Source: Cyclobacteriaceae bacterium (GTDB lineage Bacteria; Bacteroidota; Bacteroidia; Cytophagales; Cyclobacteriaceae). From it: a stretch of 64,000 nt of DNA. Positions 1 to 8,318 of this stretch are shown one piece after another. A program made the translations under genes and the position numbers. The stretch lies in NCBI GenBank assembly GCA_019638275.1, contig JAHBUC010000001.1:836740-900739 (forward strand), given 5' to 3'. Every line of letters begins with the position of its first letter. The stretch's first letter is position 1. A model generated the notes under the pieces. The model was given only the letters and a program-made list of their open reading frames with translations. It was not told the DNA's origin and ran no database searches.

Positions 1-124
1 AAGGTAGCATATCATTTTATAATTGCAAAATTTTTGTGAAAATATTTGCAGATGACATAAACGTTACTTTTCTCACCCTCACATCACACTCAACTGAAAA
101 ACAATTTTATTATTTGAAATCGTT

Positions 125-472
125 ATGAACATTGAAGAACTGCAAGCGCTATGTAATTCATTTCCGGCAGTAACAGAAGACATCAAATGGGACAATGATT
201 TGTGTTTTTCTGTTGGCGGAAAAATGTTCTGCGTGGCATCACTTGATCAACCGCTGCGTATTTCATTTAAGGTTGGTGACGAAGAGTTTAACGAGCTCTC
301 TACGCGTATTGGATTCATACCGGCACCCTATATGGCCCGCGCAAAGTGGGTAAGTGTTGTTGATGTATCCTGTCTGCCTCAGCATGAACTCAGGCAACTG
401 ATCAGTCAATCGTACAATCTTGTAAGGGAAAAATTAACAATAAAGATGCGAAAACAGTTGGGAATCAATTAA
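125..472 (+). CDS. MmcQ/YjbR-family protein
   Basis: A 115-residue single-domain protein of the MmcQ/YjbR fold, which is small, cytosolic and shaped like a DNA-binding double wing. The family pattern is visible: an N-terminal helix with FPAVTEDIKW, a GGKMFCV strand, and PYMARAKWV followed by a final helix that ends the protein. The length is normal for the family. No precise biochemical role is established for such proteins. It is a single gene facing the convergent AAA+ ATPase gene, with 12 bases between the two stop codons. The 124 bases upstream are AT-rich and show no convincing promoter. Family assignment is firm; function is unknown. Confidence 0.85.
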   Translation: MNIEELQALCNSFPAVTEDIKWDNDLCFSVGGKMFCVASLDQPLRISFKVGDEEFNELSTRIGFIPAPYMARAKWVSVVDVSCLPQHELRQLISQSYNLVREKLTIKMRKQLGIN

Positions 473-484
473 TCTGGTGTACGT

Positions 485-2278
485 CTAACCTTCCTCACTC
501 CCCAATTGAAACCCTAGTTTAGGCTTGCTGCTGCGCAGTTCTTTAATTTCAAACTCCTCTACATCAGCAAAAATTACTGTTTCCATAAGTTCAGGTGTCC
601 GGTCTTCTTTTTTCATGGCAGCCAGTCGCAGGTGTTGATTTTTAACTGCCTCTCCAATGGTTTGCCGAACGGCCCGCGCATTGCCGAAGTGCTGGTCGCG
701 GTGGCTGAAAAGAAATTCAAAATAGTTTCTTAAATGCTCGGCTGCTGCTGTATCGGGCTGAACATCTTCTTTCTTAAACATCGACATGGCAATGGCAAAC
801 ATCTCATCCGGAGAATAGTCAGGGAACTCGAAATATTTATCGAACCGTGAGCGCAAACCGGGGTTGGACTGGATAAACTCATGCATATTTTCGGTATAGC
901 CGGCTACAATTACCCCAAACTTACCGCGAAAATCCTCCATGCGTTTCAGAATCACCTGTACGGCCTCAGCGCCAAAATCGTAGGTGCTGCCTTTTCCTTG
1001 TGCCAATGAGTAGGCTTCATCAATGAACAAAATGCCGCCCATAGCTTCCGTTACTTTCTCTGCAGTTTTAATGGCAGTCTGCCCTACATACCCGGCCACC
1101 AGTCCTTCACGATCCACCTCTACCAGGTGCCCTTTCTCCAGGATACCAAGTCCTTTATATATTTTTGAGAGCAACCGGGCTACGGTTGTTTTACCGGTTC
1201 CGGGATTTCCGGTAAACACTGTGTGCAGTGAGAATTTGCTCAGCACATCTTTTCCTGTCTCTTGATAAAATTTAACAAGCTGCACCATCTCGTTCACTTC
1301 GTGTTTGATGTTGGTGAGCCCGGTGAGGGCATTGAGTTCATCCAGACTTTCATACAAAAGATTTTCACGCTCTTGTTCGGCTGGGGATGACCCGGCCTGT
1401 TTTACGCTTTTTACGATGTGTTCAGCCCCGGTAATGATGGATACATCACCTTCTTCCGTAATATCCCCAACTTCAAACGGAACGGTAGCTAAAAGTGTAT
1501 CAAGGTAAACTACCTCTAACGTGTATTTATCGTTACCCCAGCGACCGGGTGTATCACCGCCCCATCCGGGAAAAATGACTTCAGTTTTGCCTAAGGTATT
1601 GGCGGAAACATAAGTGAAGTAATCGTGTGTACCTTTAAGTTGTCCGGCATCGTTATAAAAGTTGAAGAAGATTTCAGCATAATACCCTTTGGGCAGGTTA
1701 TTTCTGAATTTGAATTCGCACCAAACAAATCGGGTCTCCGCTTGCCTGAATTTGGTTAAGTACCTTTTTTCTGGCAGGGTTGAGGCTTGACCATCGCCTT
1801 CGAACAGTTTAATGGATTCGATGGTGAAGTGAGGATCTTGCTCGGTCATGATTTTGCCCGAATCCACAATGTGGAACTTGCGTTCGCCAACTTTTTCATC
1901 ATCAATGTAACCTTCCCAAACATAATCGCCCTCAAACCAGTACGCGCCAACCTGGGCATTTCCCCACGACTGCCTTATGTACACAATGTTTTCATCCTTT
2001 TCTATGGTGCGTTTCACTTCCAGGTTGCACAATTCATTTTTCTGACTGCCATTCAGGTGGAAGCATTTTAAGCGAACAGAAGTTTCCCAGTTGGCCTCGT
2101 CAAATAGTTTGTTGAAAAAGGAGAACTCCACACGCATATAGGTGGTCTCAAACCGGTCAAACACCTTGCGGTACTTTTTGGTGGCGTTGGCCATCCATTC
2201 ATCGGATGCATAAACTTTGATGTCGCGATGTTTGTAGGGTATTTGTTGAGGTTTATCCAGTTTCGTCTCGTCAGCCAT
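485..2278 (-). CDS. AAA+ ATPase of the SpoVK/CbbX type with a novel N-terminal beta region
   Basis: A 597-residue protein. The C-terminal half (about 300-560) is an AAA+ module with Walker A GNPGTGKTT near residue 358, Walker B ILFIDEAYS near 419, and an SRFDKYFEF stretch downstream, as in CbbX/SpoVK ATPases. The first 290 residues are beta-rich and aromatic, with two similar-looking halves (VRLKCFHLNG and WCEFKFRNNL regions); I do not recognise them as a named domain. There is no signal peptide, so it is cytosolic. ATP-driven remodelling of a partner protein is inferred from the family; the substrate is unknown. The gene stands alone between convergent and same-strand neighbours. Confidence 0.85.
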   Translation of the reverse strand: MADETKLDKPQQIPYKHRDIKVYASDEWMANATKKYRKVFDRFETTYMRVEFSFFNKLFDEANWETSVRLKCFHLNGSQKNELCNLEVKRTIEKDENIVYIRQSWGNAQVGAYWFEGDYVWEGYIDDEKVGERKFHIVDSGKIMTEQDPHFTIESIKLFEGDGQASTLPEKRYLTKFRQAETRFVWCEFKFRNNLPKGYYAEIFFNFYNDAGQLKGTHDYFTYVSANTLGKTEVIFPGWGGDTPGRWGNDKYTLEVVYLDTLLATVPFEVGDITEEGDVSIITGAEHIVKSVKQAGSSPAEQERENLLYESLDELNALTGLTNIKHEVNEMVQLVKFYQETGKDVLSKFSLHTVFTGNPGTGKTTVARLLSKIYKGLGILEKGHLVEVDREGLVAGYVGQTAIKTAEKVTEAMGGILFIDEAYSLAQGKGSTYDFGAEAVQVILKRMEDFRGKFGVIVAGYTENMHEFIQSNPGLRSRFDKYFEFPDYSPDEMFAIAMSMFKKEDVQPDTAAAEHLRNYFEFLFSHRDQHFGNARAVRQTIGEAVKNQHLRLAAMKKEDRTPELMETVIFADVEEFEIKELRSSKPKLGFQLGSEEG

Positions 2279-2362
2279 AGGGTATAATTTGGACAGGGAA
2301 GTTAAGAAAAATTTGAATGTAGGATTTGCCAGGGGTCAACAACACTGGCTGGGAAAGCGAAC

Positions 2363-2758
2363 TTATTTTTTCAACATTTGCTTTAAGGCCGATTCGAGGG
2401 CTGCCTGTTCAGGTACTCCGGGTTTCAAAATAATCGTTACCGTATCGGATGCGGTTGTTCGGGTAACTTCTCCGCTCATCTTAATCCGGTCGGTAATATG
2501 ATTACTTGTTGCGGAAATAGCTTTTTCTAAGAGTTGTTTCAAGCTTTCGAATTGTTCTTCAGTAAGCTTTACGTCAGCCGGATCACCACCGCTGTACATA
2601 CCGGTTGAGCTTTCTTCCGGTTTAACCGGAATGTATTGAAGGGATGAAGCCGTTATCACATAGTGATTGGCGCTTCCATCGGCATAGGTGTATCGGGGTT
2701 GTGCGTGCATACAGGCGGTAAGAAGGGTTATAGAACAAAGGAGGTACAAGCTTCGCAT
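2363..2758 (-). CDS. Small lipoprotein of unknown function
   Basis: 131 residues with a clear type II signal peptide: hydrophobic core SITLLT and lipobox LTAC, making Cys16 the predicted lipidated residue. The mature part is short, polar and lacks domains I can name. The C-terminal half alternates charged helix (EEQFESLKQLLEKA) and beta segments (VTIILKPG). It lies 84 bases upstream of the AAA+ ATPase gene on the same strand and could be co-transcribed with it. Envelope localisation is predicted; the role is unknown. Confidence 0.75.
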   Translation of the reverse strand: MRSLYLLCSITLLTACMHAQPRYTYADGSANHYVITASSLQYIPVKPEESSTGMYSGGDPADVKLTEEQFESLKQLLEKAISATSNHITDRIKMSGEVTRTTASDTVTIILKPGVPEQAALESALKQMLKK

Positions 2759-2840
2759 AGAGAAAGGTAATCAAATTTATGATACGAAACAGGCTTTGAC
2801 TTCAGCGGACAGGTGAGTAGCTTCAACAGATCGTTAGCCT

Positions 2841-3164
2841 ATGAACGTTGACAAATCTCCTCATAATCCTGTTCAGGAAACAGTTTCTCTTTTGGAAACC
2901 ATGCGGAGTTACGTTCAGGATGATGCGGAGCTAATGTGGACAAGTTATCAGTCGGCAGCAGAAGTTCGGCAAGAGCTTGATGCATGCATCACCGGTATTC
3001 AGAAACTTGATAGTTCATCAATAGAACGGGCAGCCTCATTTTTTATTCCGGCCGGTGATTTTCAAAACATGGCTCTCGACAGCGGTTGGGGCGATGTGTT
3101 TTTAATCTTTGCGGAGCGGTATGATAAACTTTATGCAGAGCTTAAAGCACTTGCAAAGGGATGA
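2841..3164 (+). CDS. Small acidic helical protein, unknown
   Basis: A 107-residue protein without signal peptide or membrane segment. It is predicted to be almost all helical and acidic, and contains the motif SGWGDVFLIFAERYDKLY near the C-terminus. I do not recognise the family. The start follows a region with no overlapping gene, and the stop is 4 bases from the end of the convergent AraC-type gene. A cytosolic protein is likely. The gene call rests on an open frame that fills the gap exactly and on protein-like composition. Confidence 0.6.
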   Translation: MNVDKSPHNPVQETVSLLETMRSYVQDDAELMWTSYQSAAEVRQELDACITGIQKLDSSSIERAASFFIPAGDFQNMALDSGWGDVFLIFAERYDKLYAELKALAKG

Positions 3165-3168
3165 ACCA

Positions 3169-3738
3169 TCAGGAAATATCATCCAACGCTTTTCTCGAAT
3201 CACTTGCCCTCGATTTTTTTAAATCTGTTGGTGTAAGCCCGGTAACCTTTTTGAATTGAGCCGATAAGTGCGCCACGCTACTGTAACCAAGACGGTCGGC
3301 AATTTGACTGAGGTTAAGTTCATCGTAAAACAAGAGTTCTTTTGCCCGTTCAATTTTCTGCCGGATGATGTATTGTTCAATGGTTATGCCCTCTACGGAG
3401 GAAAACAGGTTGCTGAGGTAGTTGTATTCGTAATGCAGTTCTTCCGCAAGTATGTCCGACCAGTTGTGTTTTCGATCTACGCGATCCGTTCGATGAATCA
3501 GCGCAATGATTTTGTTTTTAATGCCTTCAATGATCCTGCCTTTCCGGTCGTCAATGCGTTCAAAGCCTAACACCGAGAGTTCTTGATCAAGCACATGTAG
3601 ATCAGCCTCTGTTGGGTTTGATTTCAACACTACTTCACCTAATGAAATTTTTTCAGGTTGCAGGTTTAGTTTATTCAGCGCCTGTTCCACTGCCATGACG
3701 CAGCGGTTGCAAACCATATTTTTGATGTAAAGCGTCAT
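3169..3738 (-). CDS. AraC-family regulator with an N-terminal HMA-like (CxxC) domain
   Basis: 189 residues in two parts. Residues 1-65 resemble a heavy-metal-associated fold: MTLYIKNMVCNRCV carries the CxxC pair (Cys10, Cys13), followed by an HMA-like beta-alpha pattern. Residues 80-180 form an AraC/XylS double helix-turn-helix (LSQIADRLGYSSVAHLSAQFKKVTG is the second HTH). The protein probably binds DNA in response to a metal or thiol signal, but the ligand is inferred from the CxxC only. It is the last gene of a tight minus-strand set, 6 bases after the DUF4260 gene. This architecture recurs in Bacteroidota. Confidence 0.8.
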   Translation of the reverse strand: MTLYIKNMVCNRCVMAVEQALNKLNLQPEKISLGEVVLKSNPTEADLHVLDQELSVLGFERIDDRKGRIIEGIKNKIIALIHRTDRVDRKHNWSDILAEELHYEYNYLSNLFSSVEGITIEQYIIRQKIERAKELLFYDELNLSQIADRLGYSSVAHLSAQFKKVTGLTPTDLKKSRASDSRKALDDIS

Positions 3739-3744
3739 ACCGTA

Positions 3745-4104
3745 TTATTTTGCAGGCTGACCAATCCAACCCAAATGTGTGTTTTTAAAATTATCGGAGT
3801 ATTTCAATCCGTATCCCATTATGCGGTCGAATGAACTGTGTCCAAATAGCACCACACCTGCGAGGGTAAGTTCATGGATCACCAAAAAATAACCAGCCAG
3901 GTAACAGGCAATGGCTACGCCTTTGTGGTGGAACACGTTGTAAGCAATGGCACCCACGCGTGTGTTGACTAAGTAGCCCAACATGCTGATATCTGGCGCG
4001 AGAAAAAGCGCCCAGAATAGCCATCCTTCAAACGGTAAATACGAATTCAAGTAAATGGCCAGTCCGAACATGGCCAGCTCCTCCAGGCGTAACAAGTTCT
4101 TCAT
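3745..4104 (-). CDS. DUF4260 membrane protein
   Basis: 119 residues with about four hydrophobic segments and the family-type stretch LAPDISMLGYLVN followed by AYNVFHHKG. This matches DUF4260, a small integral membrane family with no known function. The length is normal. One base separates it from the upstream STAS-like gene and six from the downstream AraC-type gene, so the three are very probably one transcript. The context (metal-like sensor regulator) does not settle a role. Confidence 0.8.
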   Translation of the reverse strand: MKNLLRLEELAMFGLAIYLNSYLPFEGWLFWALFLAPDISMLGYLVNTRVGAIAYNVFHHKGVAIACYLAGYFLVIHELTLAGVVLFGHSSFDRIMGYGLKYSDNFKNTHLGWIGQPAK

Positions 4105-4105
4105 G

Positions 4106-4510
4106 TCAGTTTTTGTTTTTCTTGTAATAATCGGGTAAGTCGTTGTCGGTTGTGGCGGTATTCAAAAGATAGTTAAGGGCTTCTTCGCGGGTAGGAAACG
4201 ATTTGAAATTCTTTTGAAAAAAAATACTGTATCCCATCAGGATAATGCGTTGCGTAGTGTTCAATCCAACAAAAGCCATCTTGTCAATTAGGTGGATGAC
4301 AGGCTGCGTTACCGATTTGGCGTGTTGCACAAACCGGGGGGTGATGTAGTTGTTGTTATGAAGCGCCAATACCAGTACGCGTTCGTTTTTAGTCAGACCT
4401 TTTTCAGCGGCTTCCGAGATCAAGGCAATCATCCCGTCTTCGTTCGCCCCAGAATAATCAATTTCTAAGATTGTTTTGTCGCTTTCCTGAATTGTTCGCA
4501 CCCCGCCCAT
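4106..4510 (-). CDS. SpoIIAA/STAS-like protein
   Basis: 134 residues, soluble, with alternating strands and helices: a beta strand TILEIDYSG, a helix DGMIALISEAAEKG, then a strand RVLVLALHNNNYI. This is the order seen in STAS/SpoIIAA-like folds. No catalytic residues are evident. First gene of the three-gene minus-strand set ending with the HMA-AraC regulator. Upstream lies a 280-base non-coding interval filled by direct repeats. The fold call is by pattern only and the function is not known. Confidence 0.55.
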   Translation of the reverse strand: MGGVRTIQESDKTILEIDYSGANEDGMIALISEAAEKGLTKNERVLVLALHNNNYITPRFVQHAKSVTQPVIHLIDKMAFVGLNTTQRIILMGYSIFFQKNFKSFPTREEALNYLLNTATTDNDLPDYYKKNKN

Positions 4511-4552
4511 AGTGTTAAAAGGTTACTCCTTGACAAGATTACTTAATTTAAT

Positions 4553-4780
4553 TCTTTCAAATGAGATTTCGTTCCTCTGGAGCTTGAATTTGCAATGGTG
4601 GTACGTTTTTCTGTGACTCCCCTCCTGATAAGGAGGGGCCGGGGGTGGTTGGTTCTGTTCTCTTTTGAGATTTTCTATTTATTTCTCTCAAATGAGATGC
4701 CTCTCCTCCGGAGCTTGTTTTTGCAACTGTTGTAAGCTTTTCTGTGACTCCCCTCCTGATAAGGAGGGGCCGGGGGTGGT
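4553..4780. repeat. Two direct copies of a ~97-bp repeat with a GC-rich palindrome
   Basis: Copy 1 spans 4553-4649 and copy 2 spans 4684-4780. Each begins with TCAAATGAGAT, continues with a variable middle (TCCTCTGGAGC / TCCTCCGGAGC) and ends with an identical hairpin of arms CCCCTCCT and AGGAGGGG around GATA, then CCGGGGGTGGT. The hairpin parts are identical while the left parts have diverged. The second copy ends 10 bases from the stop of the asparagine synthetase gene. The hairpin resembles dispersed intergenic elements common in this phylum. Confidence 0.8.
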
Positions 4781-4789
4781 CCTTTACTA

Positions 4790-6685
4790 TTATTGCCGGA
4801 TATGCTTATCCCACCACCGCTGAAACACCATCAGGCCCCAGATGCGGGCGTGCACATCTTCAGGATTGGAAGAAAACAATTTCCGCTTCAGCAAATCAAT
4901 TTCCGGATAGTGAAAGATGCCTTGTTCCTCAATTCGCTTTTTGGATAAGAGATCATCCATGATGGTGGATTTCATTTCTTTCCGGAACCATTTTAACAAT
5001 GGGACTTCGAACCCCTTTTTAGGACGTTTATAAAGTCGCGAGGGCAGAAAGTCGCGATACGCATCTTGAAGGATGCGTTTGCGGATGGAGGCGTTTAATT
5101 TGAATTCGTCCGGCAGACTGAAAATAAAATTCACCAATTCGAAATCAAGGAAGGGGGTACGCACTTCCAGGCTGTTGGCCATACTCATCAGGTCAACCTT
5201 GGTGAGCATGTCGTTGGGTAACACCAGCCTGGTATCAGTAAGTAAAATATCGCCTAATGTTTCGTTTTCCGGAATGGTTTTTAAAATGGCATTTCGCCTC
5301 GGGTAAAACTCACTGAGCCACATGTTAATGCGTAAGTCAGGATGGAGCATGTTCAGCGTTTCTTCTTTAGTGGCATAACCTGCCCATCGCCAGTAGCGTT
5401 CTTTGCTGCTCATTTTCATGCCTTCGGCAAAACGAGCCAACTGTCGCGCCTTATTCGCAAACGGACTGTTCCGGGATTTTGGCATAGCCTTCCACAGCGG
5501 GTGTAGTGCATTGGCAAATTTTTCTTTCCAGCCCGGATGCAGCACCCGGTAGTGTGCTGCGTGCTTGTTATAGCCGCCCAGCAATTCATCCGCCCCATCA
5601 CCCGAAAGGGCTACGGTGGCGTGTTTGCGGGTTTCTTTGCTCAATATATATACGTTTATCGCTGAGGAGTCGGCAAACGGCTCATCGATATAATCCAAAA
5701 TATTGTTGAGGTGTTCGTATAGATCGTTGTTGGTAAGTGAAAAAACCGTGTGCTCGGTTTGAAAATGTTTGGCCACCAACCGGGCATAATGGGTTTCATC
5801 AAAAAACTTTTCATCTCTAAAGCCAATGGAAAACGTGTGAAGATCGGGTTTGTGCTTTTTAGCCAATCCGGTGATTACCGAAGAGTCAATGCCACCACTT
5901 AAGAAACATCCCAGTGGAACATCCGATACAAGTCTTCGTTGTACAGAGGCTTCCAACAGATTTTTAAATTTCTCCTTGGCTGATTCGTAGGTTAAGGTGT
6001 GATCAGTTTTATGGGGGATGGAATAGAAATTGTCAATTGACAATTGACAATTGACAATTTTTAGATAATGACCAGGGGCTAGTTTTTTAACGGATTTAAA
6101 AATGGTGTCAGGTGCAGGAATATAATTGAGTTGCAGGTAAGTGTATAGCGAGTTGTAATCAATGGCTTTATCGATACCGTATTGTGCCAACGATTTCATT
6201 TCTGAAGCAAAAATGAATTTGTCTTCATCGTGCAGGTAGAGGAGGGGTTTTACACCGTATCGGTCACGCGCCAGCAGAAAGGATTGCTCCTGTTTATCGT
6301 AAAGGCAAAAAGCAAAAAATCCATTGAGCTTGTTTAACGCGTTTTCTTTTTCGCGAATAAGCAGGTGAAGCAAGACTTCTGTATCCGAGGTTGACCGGAA
6401 GCTAATGCCCTGTGCCTCCAGTTGTGCGCGCAATTCCCTGAAGTTGAAAATCTCACCGTTAAAAACAATCGCATAGCGCTGGGTTTCATCCCACATAGGT
6501 TGATGGGCTACTGCGCTGGTATCGATGATGGAAAGTCTGCGATGCCCTAACCCGACAAACTGATCGTGGTAAATATCCTGAAAATCCGGACCGCGCTTAG
6601 CCAACGCCATAGTGGCATTGGTAAGATGAATCATGTTCATTTTGCCAACGAGGTTAAACGCGAATATTCCGGTAATGCCGCACAT
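4790..6685 (-). CDS. asnB: Asparagine synthetase (glutamine-hydrolysing)
   Basis: 631 residues. The mature N-terminus MCGITGIFAF places the catalytic Cys2 of the class II glutamine amidotransferase domain (about 1-200). The C-terminal synthetase domain carries the PP-loop SGGIDSSVI near residue 264 and LSGDGADELLGGY further on. It transfers glutamine-derived ammonia to aspartyl-AMP in the cytosol. It is longer than the enterobacterial enzyme. Part of the extra length comes from residues about 208-220 (VNCQLSIDN), which are encoded by a 7-bp tandem/palindromic repeat lying in frame. Such AsnB paralogues can also serve capsule or exopolysaccharide loci, but no such genes are nearby. Confidence 0.93.
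   Translation of the reverse strand: MCGITGIFAFNLVGKMNMIHLTNATMALAKRGPDFQDIYHDQFVGLGHRRLSIIDTSAVAHQPMWDETQRYAIVFNGEIFNFRELRAQLEAQGISFRSTSDTEVLLHLLIREKENALNKLNGFFAFCLYDKQEQSFLLARDRYGVKPLLYLHDEDKFIFASEMKSLAQYGIDKAIDYNSLYTYLQLNYIPAPDTIFKSVKKLAPGHYLKIVNCQLSIDNFYSIPHKTDHTLTYESAKEKFKNLLEASVQRRLVSDVPLGCFLSGGIDSSVITGLAKKHKPDLHTFSIGFRDEKFFDETHYARLVAKHFQTEHTVFSLTNNDLYEHLNNILDYIDEPFADSSAINVYILSKETRKHATVALSGDGADELLGGYNKHAAHYRVLHPGWKEKFANALHPLWKAMPKSRNSPFANKARQLARFAEGMKMSSKERYWRWAGYATKEETLNMLHPDLRINMWLSEFYPRRNAILKTIPENETLGDILLTDTRLVLPNDMLTKVDLMSMANSLEVRTPFLDFELVNFIFSLPDEFKLNASIRKRILQDAYRDFLPSRLYKRPKKGFEVPLLKWFRKEMKSTIMDDLLSKKRIEEQGIFHYPEIDLLKRKLFSSNPEDVHARIWGLMVFQRWWDKHIRQ
6029..6060. repeat. Heptamer repeat (CAATTGA) embedded in the asparagine synthetase gene
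   Basis: Three perfect CAATTGA units (6034-6054) plus a partial fourth. They overlap a 16-bp perfect palindrome ATTGTCAATTGACAAT at 6029-6044. Read on the minus strand it gives NCQLSIDN without breaking the frame. Similar heptameric palindromic repeats are normally intergenic in this phylum. It falls between the two enzyme domains, a linker position likely to tolerate extra residues. Confidence 0.8.
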
Positions 6686-6724
6686 TTCTGGTTTGAAATT
6701 AAAAACCTAATATATATGGATTTC

Positions 6725-6901
6725 TGAGTATCCGTAAAGAGTCCTAAACTAATTGGTTCACGTCATTGCGAGGGATCCCGATAACTATCGGGAGACCGAA
6801 GCAATCTCATTTTTTAATTTGAATTGGGATTGCTCGCTACCGCCCGCCTACCGCAGGCAGCTCGCAATGACGTTGTATTTAGGGCTTGAAGCGGATACTC
6901 A
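6725..6901. repeat. Nested inverted-repeat element (MITE/REP-like)
   Basis: Outer imperfect terminal repeats begin TGAGTATCCG (6725-6734) and end CGGATACTCA (6892-6901). Inside them are perfect 12-bp arms CGTCATTGCGAG (6761-6772) and CTCGCAATGACG (6861-6872), and inside those a third pair around GCAATC/GATTGC. A perfect palindrome TCCCGATA-AC-TATCGGGA (6776-6793) interrupts the left inner arm. A GC-rich hairpin (about 6841-6860) interrupts the right. No reading frame is present. The element occupies the asnB upstream region, so it may affect that gene's leader. Confidence 0.8.
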
Positions 6902-6956
6902 TATTCGGATTTAAAGTTAGGAGAAGATTTTCAGTTGCAGCAAGTTATTAGATAGA

Positions 6957-7529
6957 CTATCGATTAGAACGGATAAGTGCCGGTAACTTCATGCCCAGCA
7001 TCATGCATACCCATGCCAGCAATACCACAAATTCCCAATACTGTCCGCCCACATTGACAAGTTTTCCTTGAACGCGTGGCAGGTAACTCATAAAGAAGAT
7101 GAACCACACATAGTAGAGGTAAATGGTTTGGGCAATCTTATAGTGCCCAACTGTTATCTTTCCTGTTTGCGCATACTCTTTTAGGAATGGCATGGCGAAG
7201 ATCAGTGCATAAGCAAGAAAACCACCAGCCAGTCGGATGGGAATAAGTTCGTTGCCGGATAGATAGACATACGTGAGCAATTCAACCAGGTGAATGCCAT
7301 GGGCCAAAGCAAAAATGAAAAACGGTCGGGGAGAGAGTAGCCGCTCAAGCGTGCTTTCGTATTGGGGGAGCAACAGAAACATGATGCTGAAAACGAATAA
7401 GGACACACGACCCGAATAGCGCGTTACAGCCTGAAGCGCTTCCAGCGATTGACCGTAATGATAAAAAGCAAATGCAGCCACCAGGCATTCGAGAAGAATA
7501 ACACTGATGACTGCATTTCGTAACGTCAT
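6957..7529 (-). CDS. Polytopic membrane protein, unknown
   Basis: 190 residues with five to six hydrophobic segments and few charged residues. Two conserved-looking features are HGIHLVELLTYV in the middle and LYYVWFIFFMSYLP near the C-terminus. I do not recognise the family. It lies 15 bases downstream of the first DUF1080 lipoprotein gene on the same strand, so it is probably the last gene of a three-gene transcript. Inner-membrane location is predicted; the function is unknown. Confidence 0.65.
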   Translation of the reverse strand: MTLRNAVISVILLECLVAAFAFYHYGQSLEALQAVTRYSGRVSLFVFSIMFLLLPQYESTLERLLSPRPFFIFALAHGIHLVELLTYVYLSGNELIPIRLAGGFLAYALIFAMPFLKEYAQTGKITVGHYKIAQTIYLYYVWFIFFMSYLPRVQGKLVNVGGQYWEFVVLLAWVCMMLGMKLPALIRSNR

Positions 7530-7544
7530 TTGTTGTTTGGTGAG

Positions 7545-8288
7545 TTACAGGGTGCGTATCATAATGTTACGAAACCACACTTTGTCGCCATGATCTTGTA
7601 AAGAGATGTGTCCCTTGGTTGCTTTTCCGAAAGCGGGCATATCTTTAAATTTGCTTCCGGCTACCATGGCATCCCACTCAGGGGTGTGCATGGTGAAGTT
7701 TACCACGTTGGTGCCGTTCAGCCAGAATTCATAATTACCTTGGTTGGAAACGATGCGCACCTGATTCCATTCACCGGCAGGTTTTACCGTTTCAGTGGAA
7801 CAGGAAATCAAATCATATAAATCACCTGCACGGTGTTTGATGATTTTTGCATCGGGGTGGCAGTCGTTATCCAGTACCTGCATTTCCGGGCCGGTTTGCC
7901 ACACGTATTGATATTGTTCGTCTTCCACTACATTGAAGATAATGCCGCTGTTTCCACACGAATCAATTTTCCAATCGAGCATGAACTCGAAGTTTTCGTA
8001 GGCTTCATTGGTGATGATGTCACCACCGCCATCGGTAACCGTGTTATCAAAGTACAAGGCGTTGTCATCTATTTTCCAGGCTGCACCAATCTGGTCGCTC
8101 TTGAAGTTTCGCCAACCCGATGTCGTTTGTCCGTCAAACAACAGCTTCCAGCCTTCCGCTTGTTGTTGTTCTGTCAGGGTGTTATGTACCATGGGTGTTT
8201 CTTCAGGTTTTGTTTCTTCTGTGGTTTGTTGCTTCGGCTGACAAGCAGCCAGCAAGGCAATAGAAAGAATAGTGAGCAATTGTTTCAT
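7545..8288 (-). CDS. DUF1080 (3-keto-disaccharide hydrolase-like) lipoprotein
   Basis: 247 residues. Lipoprotein signal with lipobox LLAAC (Cys16), then one concanavalin-like DUF1080 domain (about 45-245): GWKLLFDGQTTSGWRNF at its start, a CGNSGIIFNV core and QDHGDKVWFRNIMI at the end. These domains belong to proteins proposed to hydrolyse 3-keto-glycosides or bind sugars. Substrate is not predictable here. It is a paralogue of the gene immediately upstream, 30 bases away, and is probably anchored in the outer envelope. Confidence 0.85.
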   Translation of the reverse strand: MKQLLTILSIALLAACQPKQQTTEETKPEETPMVHNTLTEQQQAEGWKLLFDGQTTSGWRNFKSDQIGAAWKIDDNALYFDNTVTDGGGDIITNEAYENFEFMLDWKIDSCGNSGIIFNVVEDEQYQYVWQTGPEMQVLDNDCHPDAKIIKHRAGDLYDLISCSTETVKPAGEWNQVRIVSNQGNYEFWLNGTNVVNFTMHTPEWDAMVAGSKFKDMPAFGKATKGHISLQDHGDKVWFRNIMIRTL

Positions 8289-8318
8289 AGGTATAGCATG
8301 TTAGTTTGAACAGGATTA

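Noticed and set aside
1023..1265. Plus-strand reading frames inside the AAA+ gene (also 1305-1508 and 1787-2071)
   Set aside because: Shadow frames opposite a well-supported gene, with low-complexity Ser/Pro-rich translations.
4553..4780. CRISPR-like repeat
   Set aside because: Only two copies with unequal conservation, no regular spacers and no cas genes.
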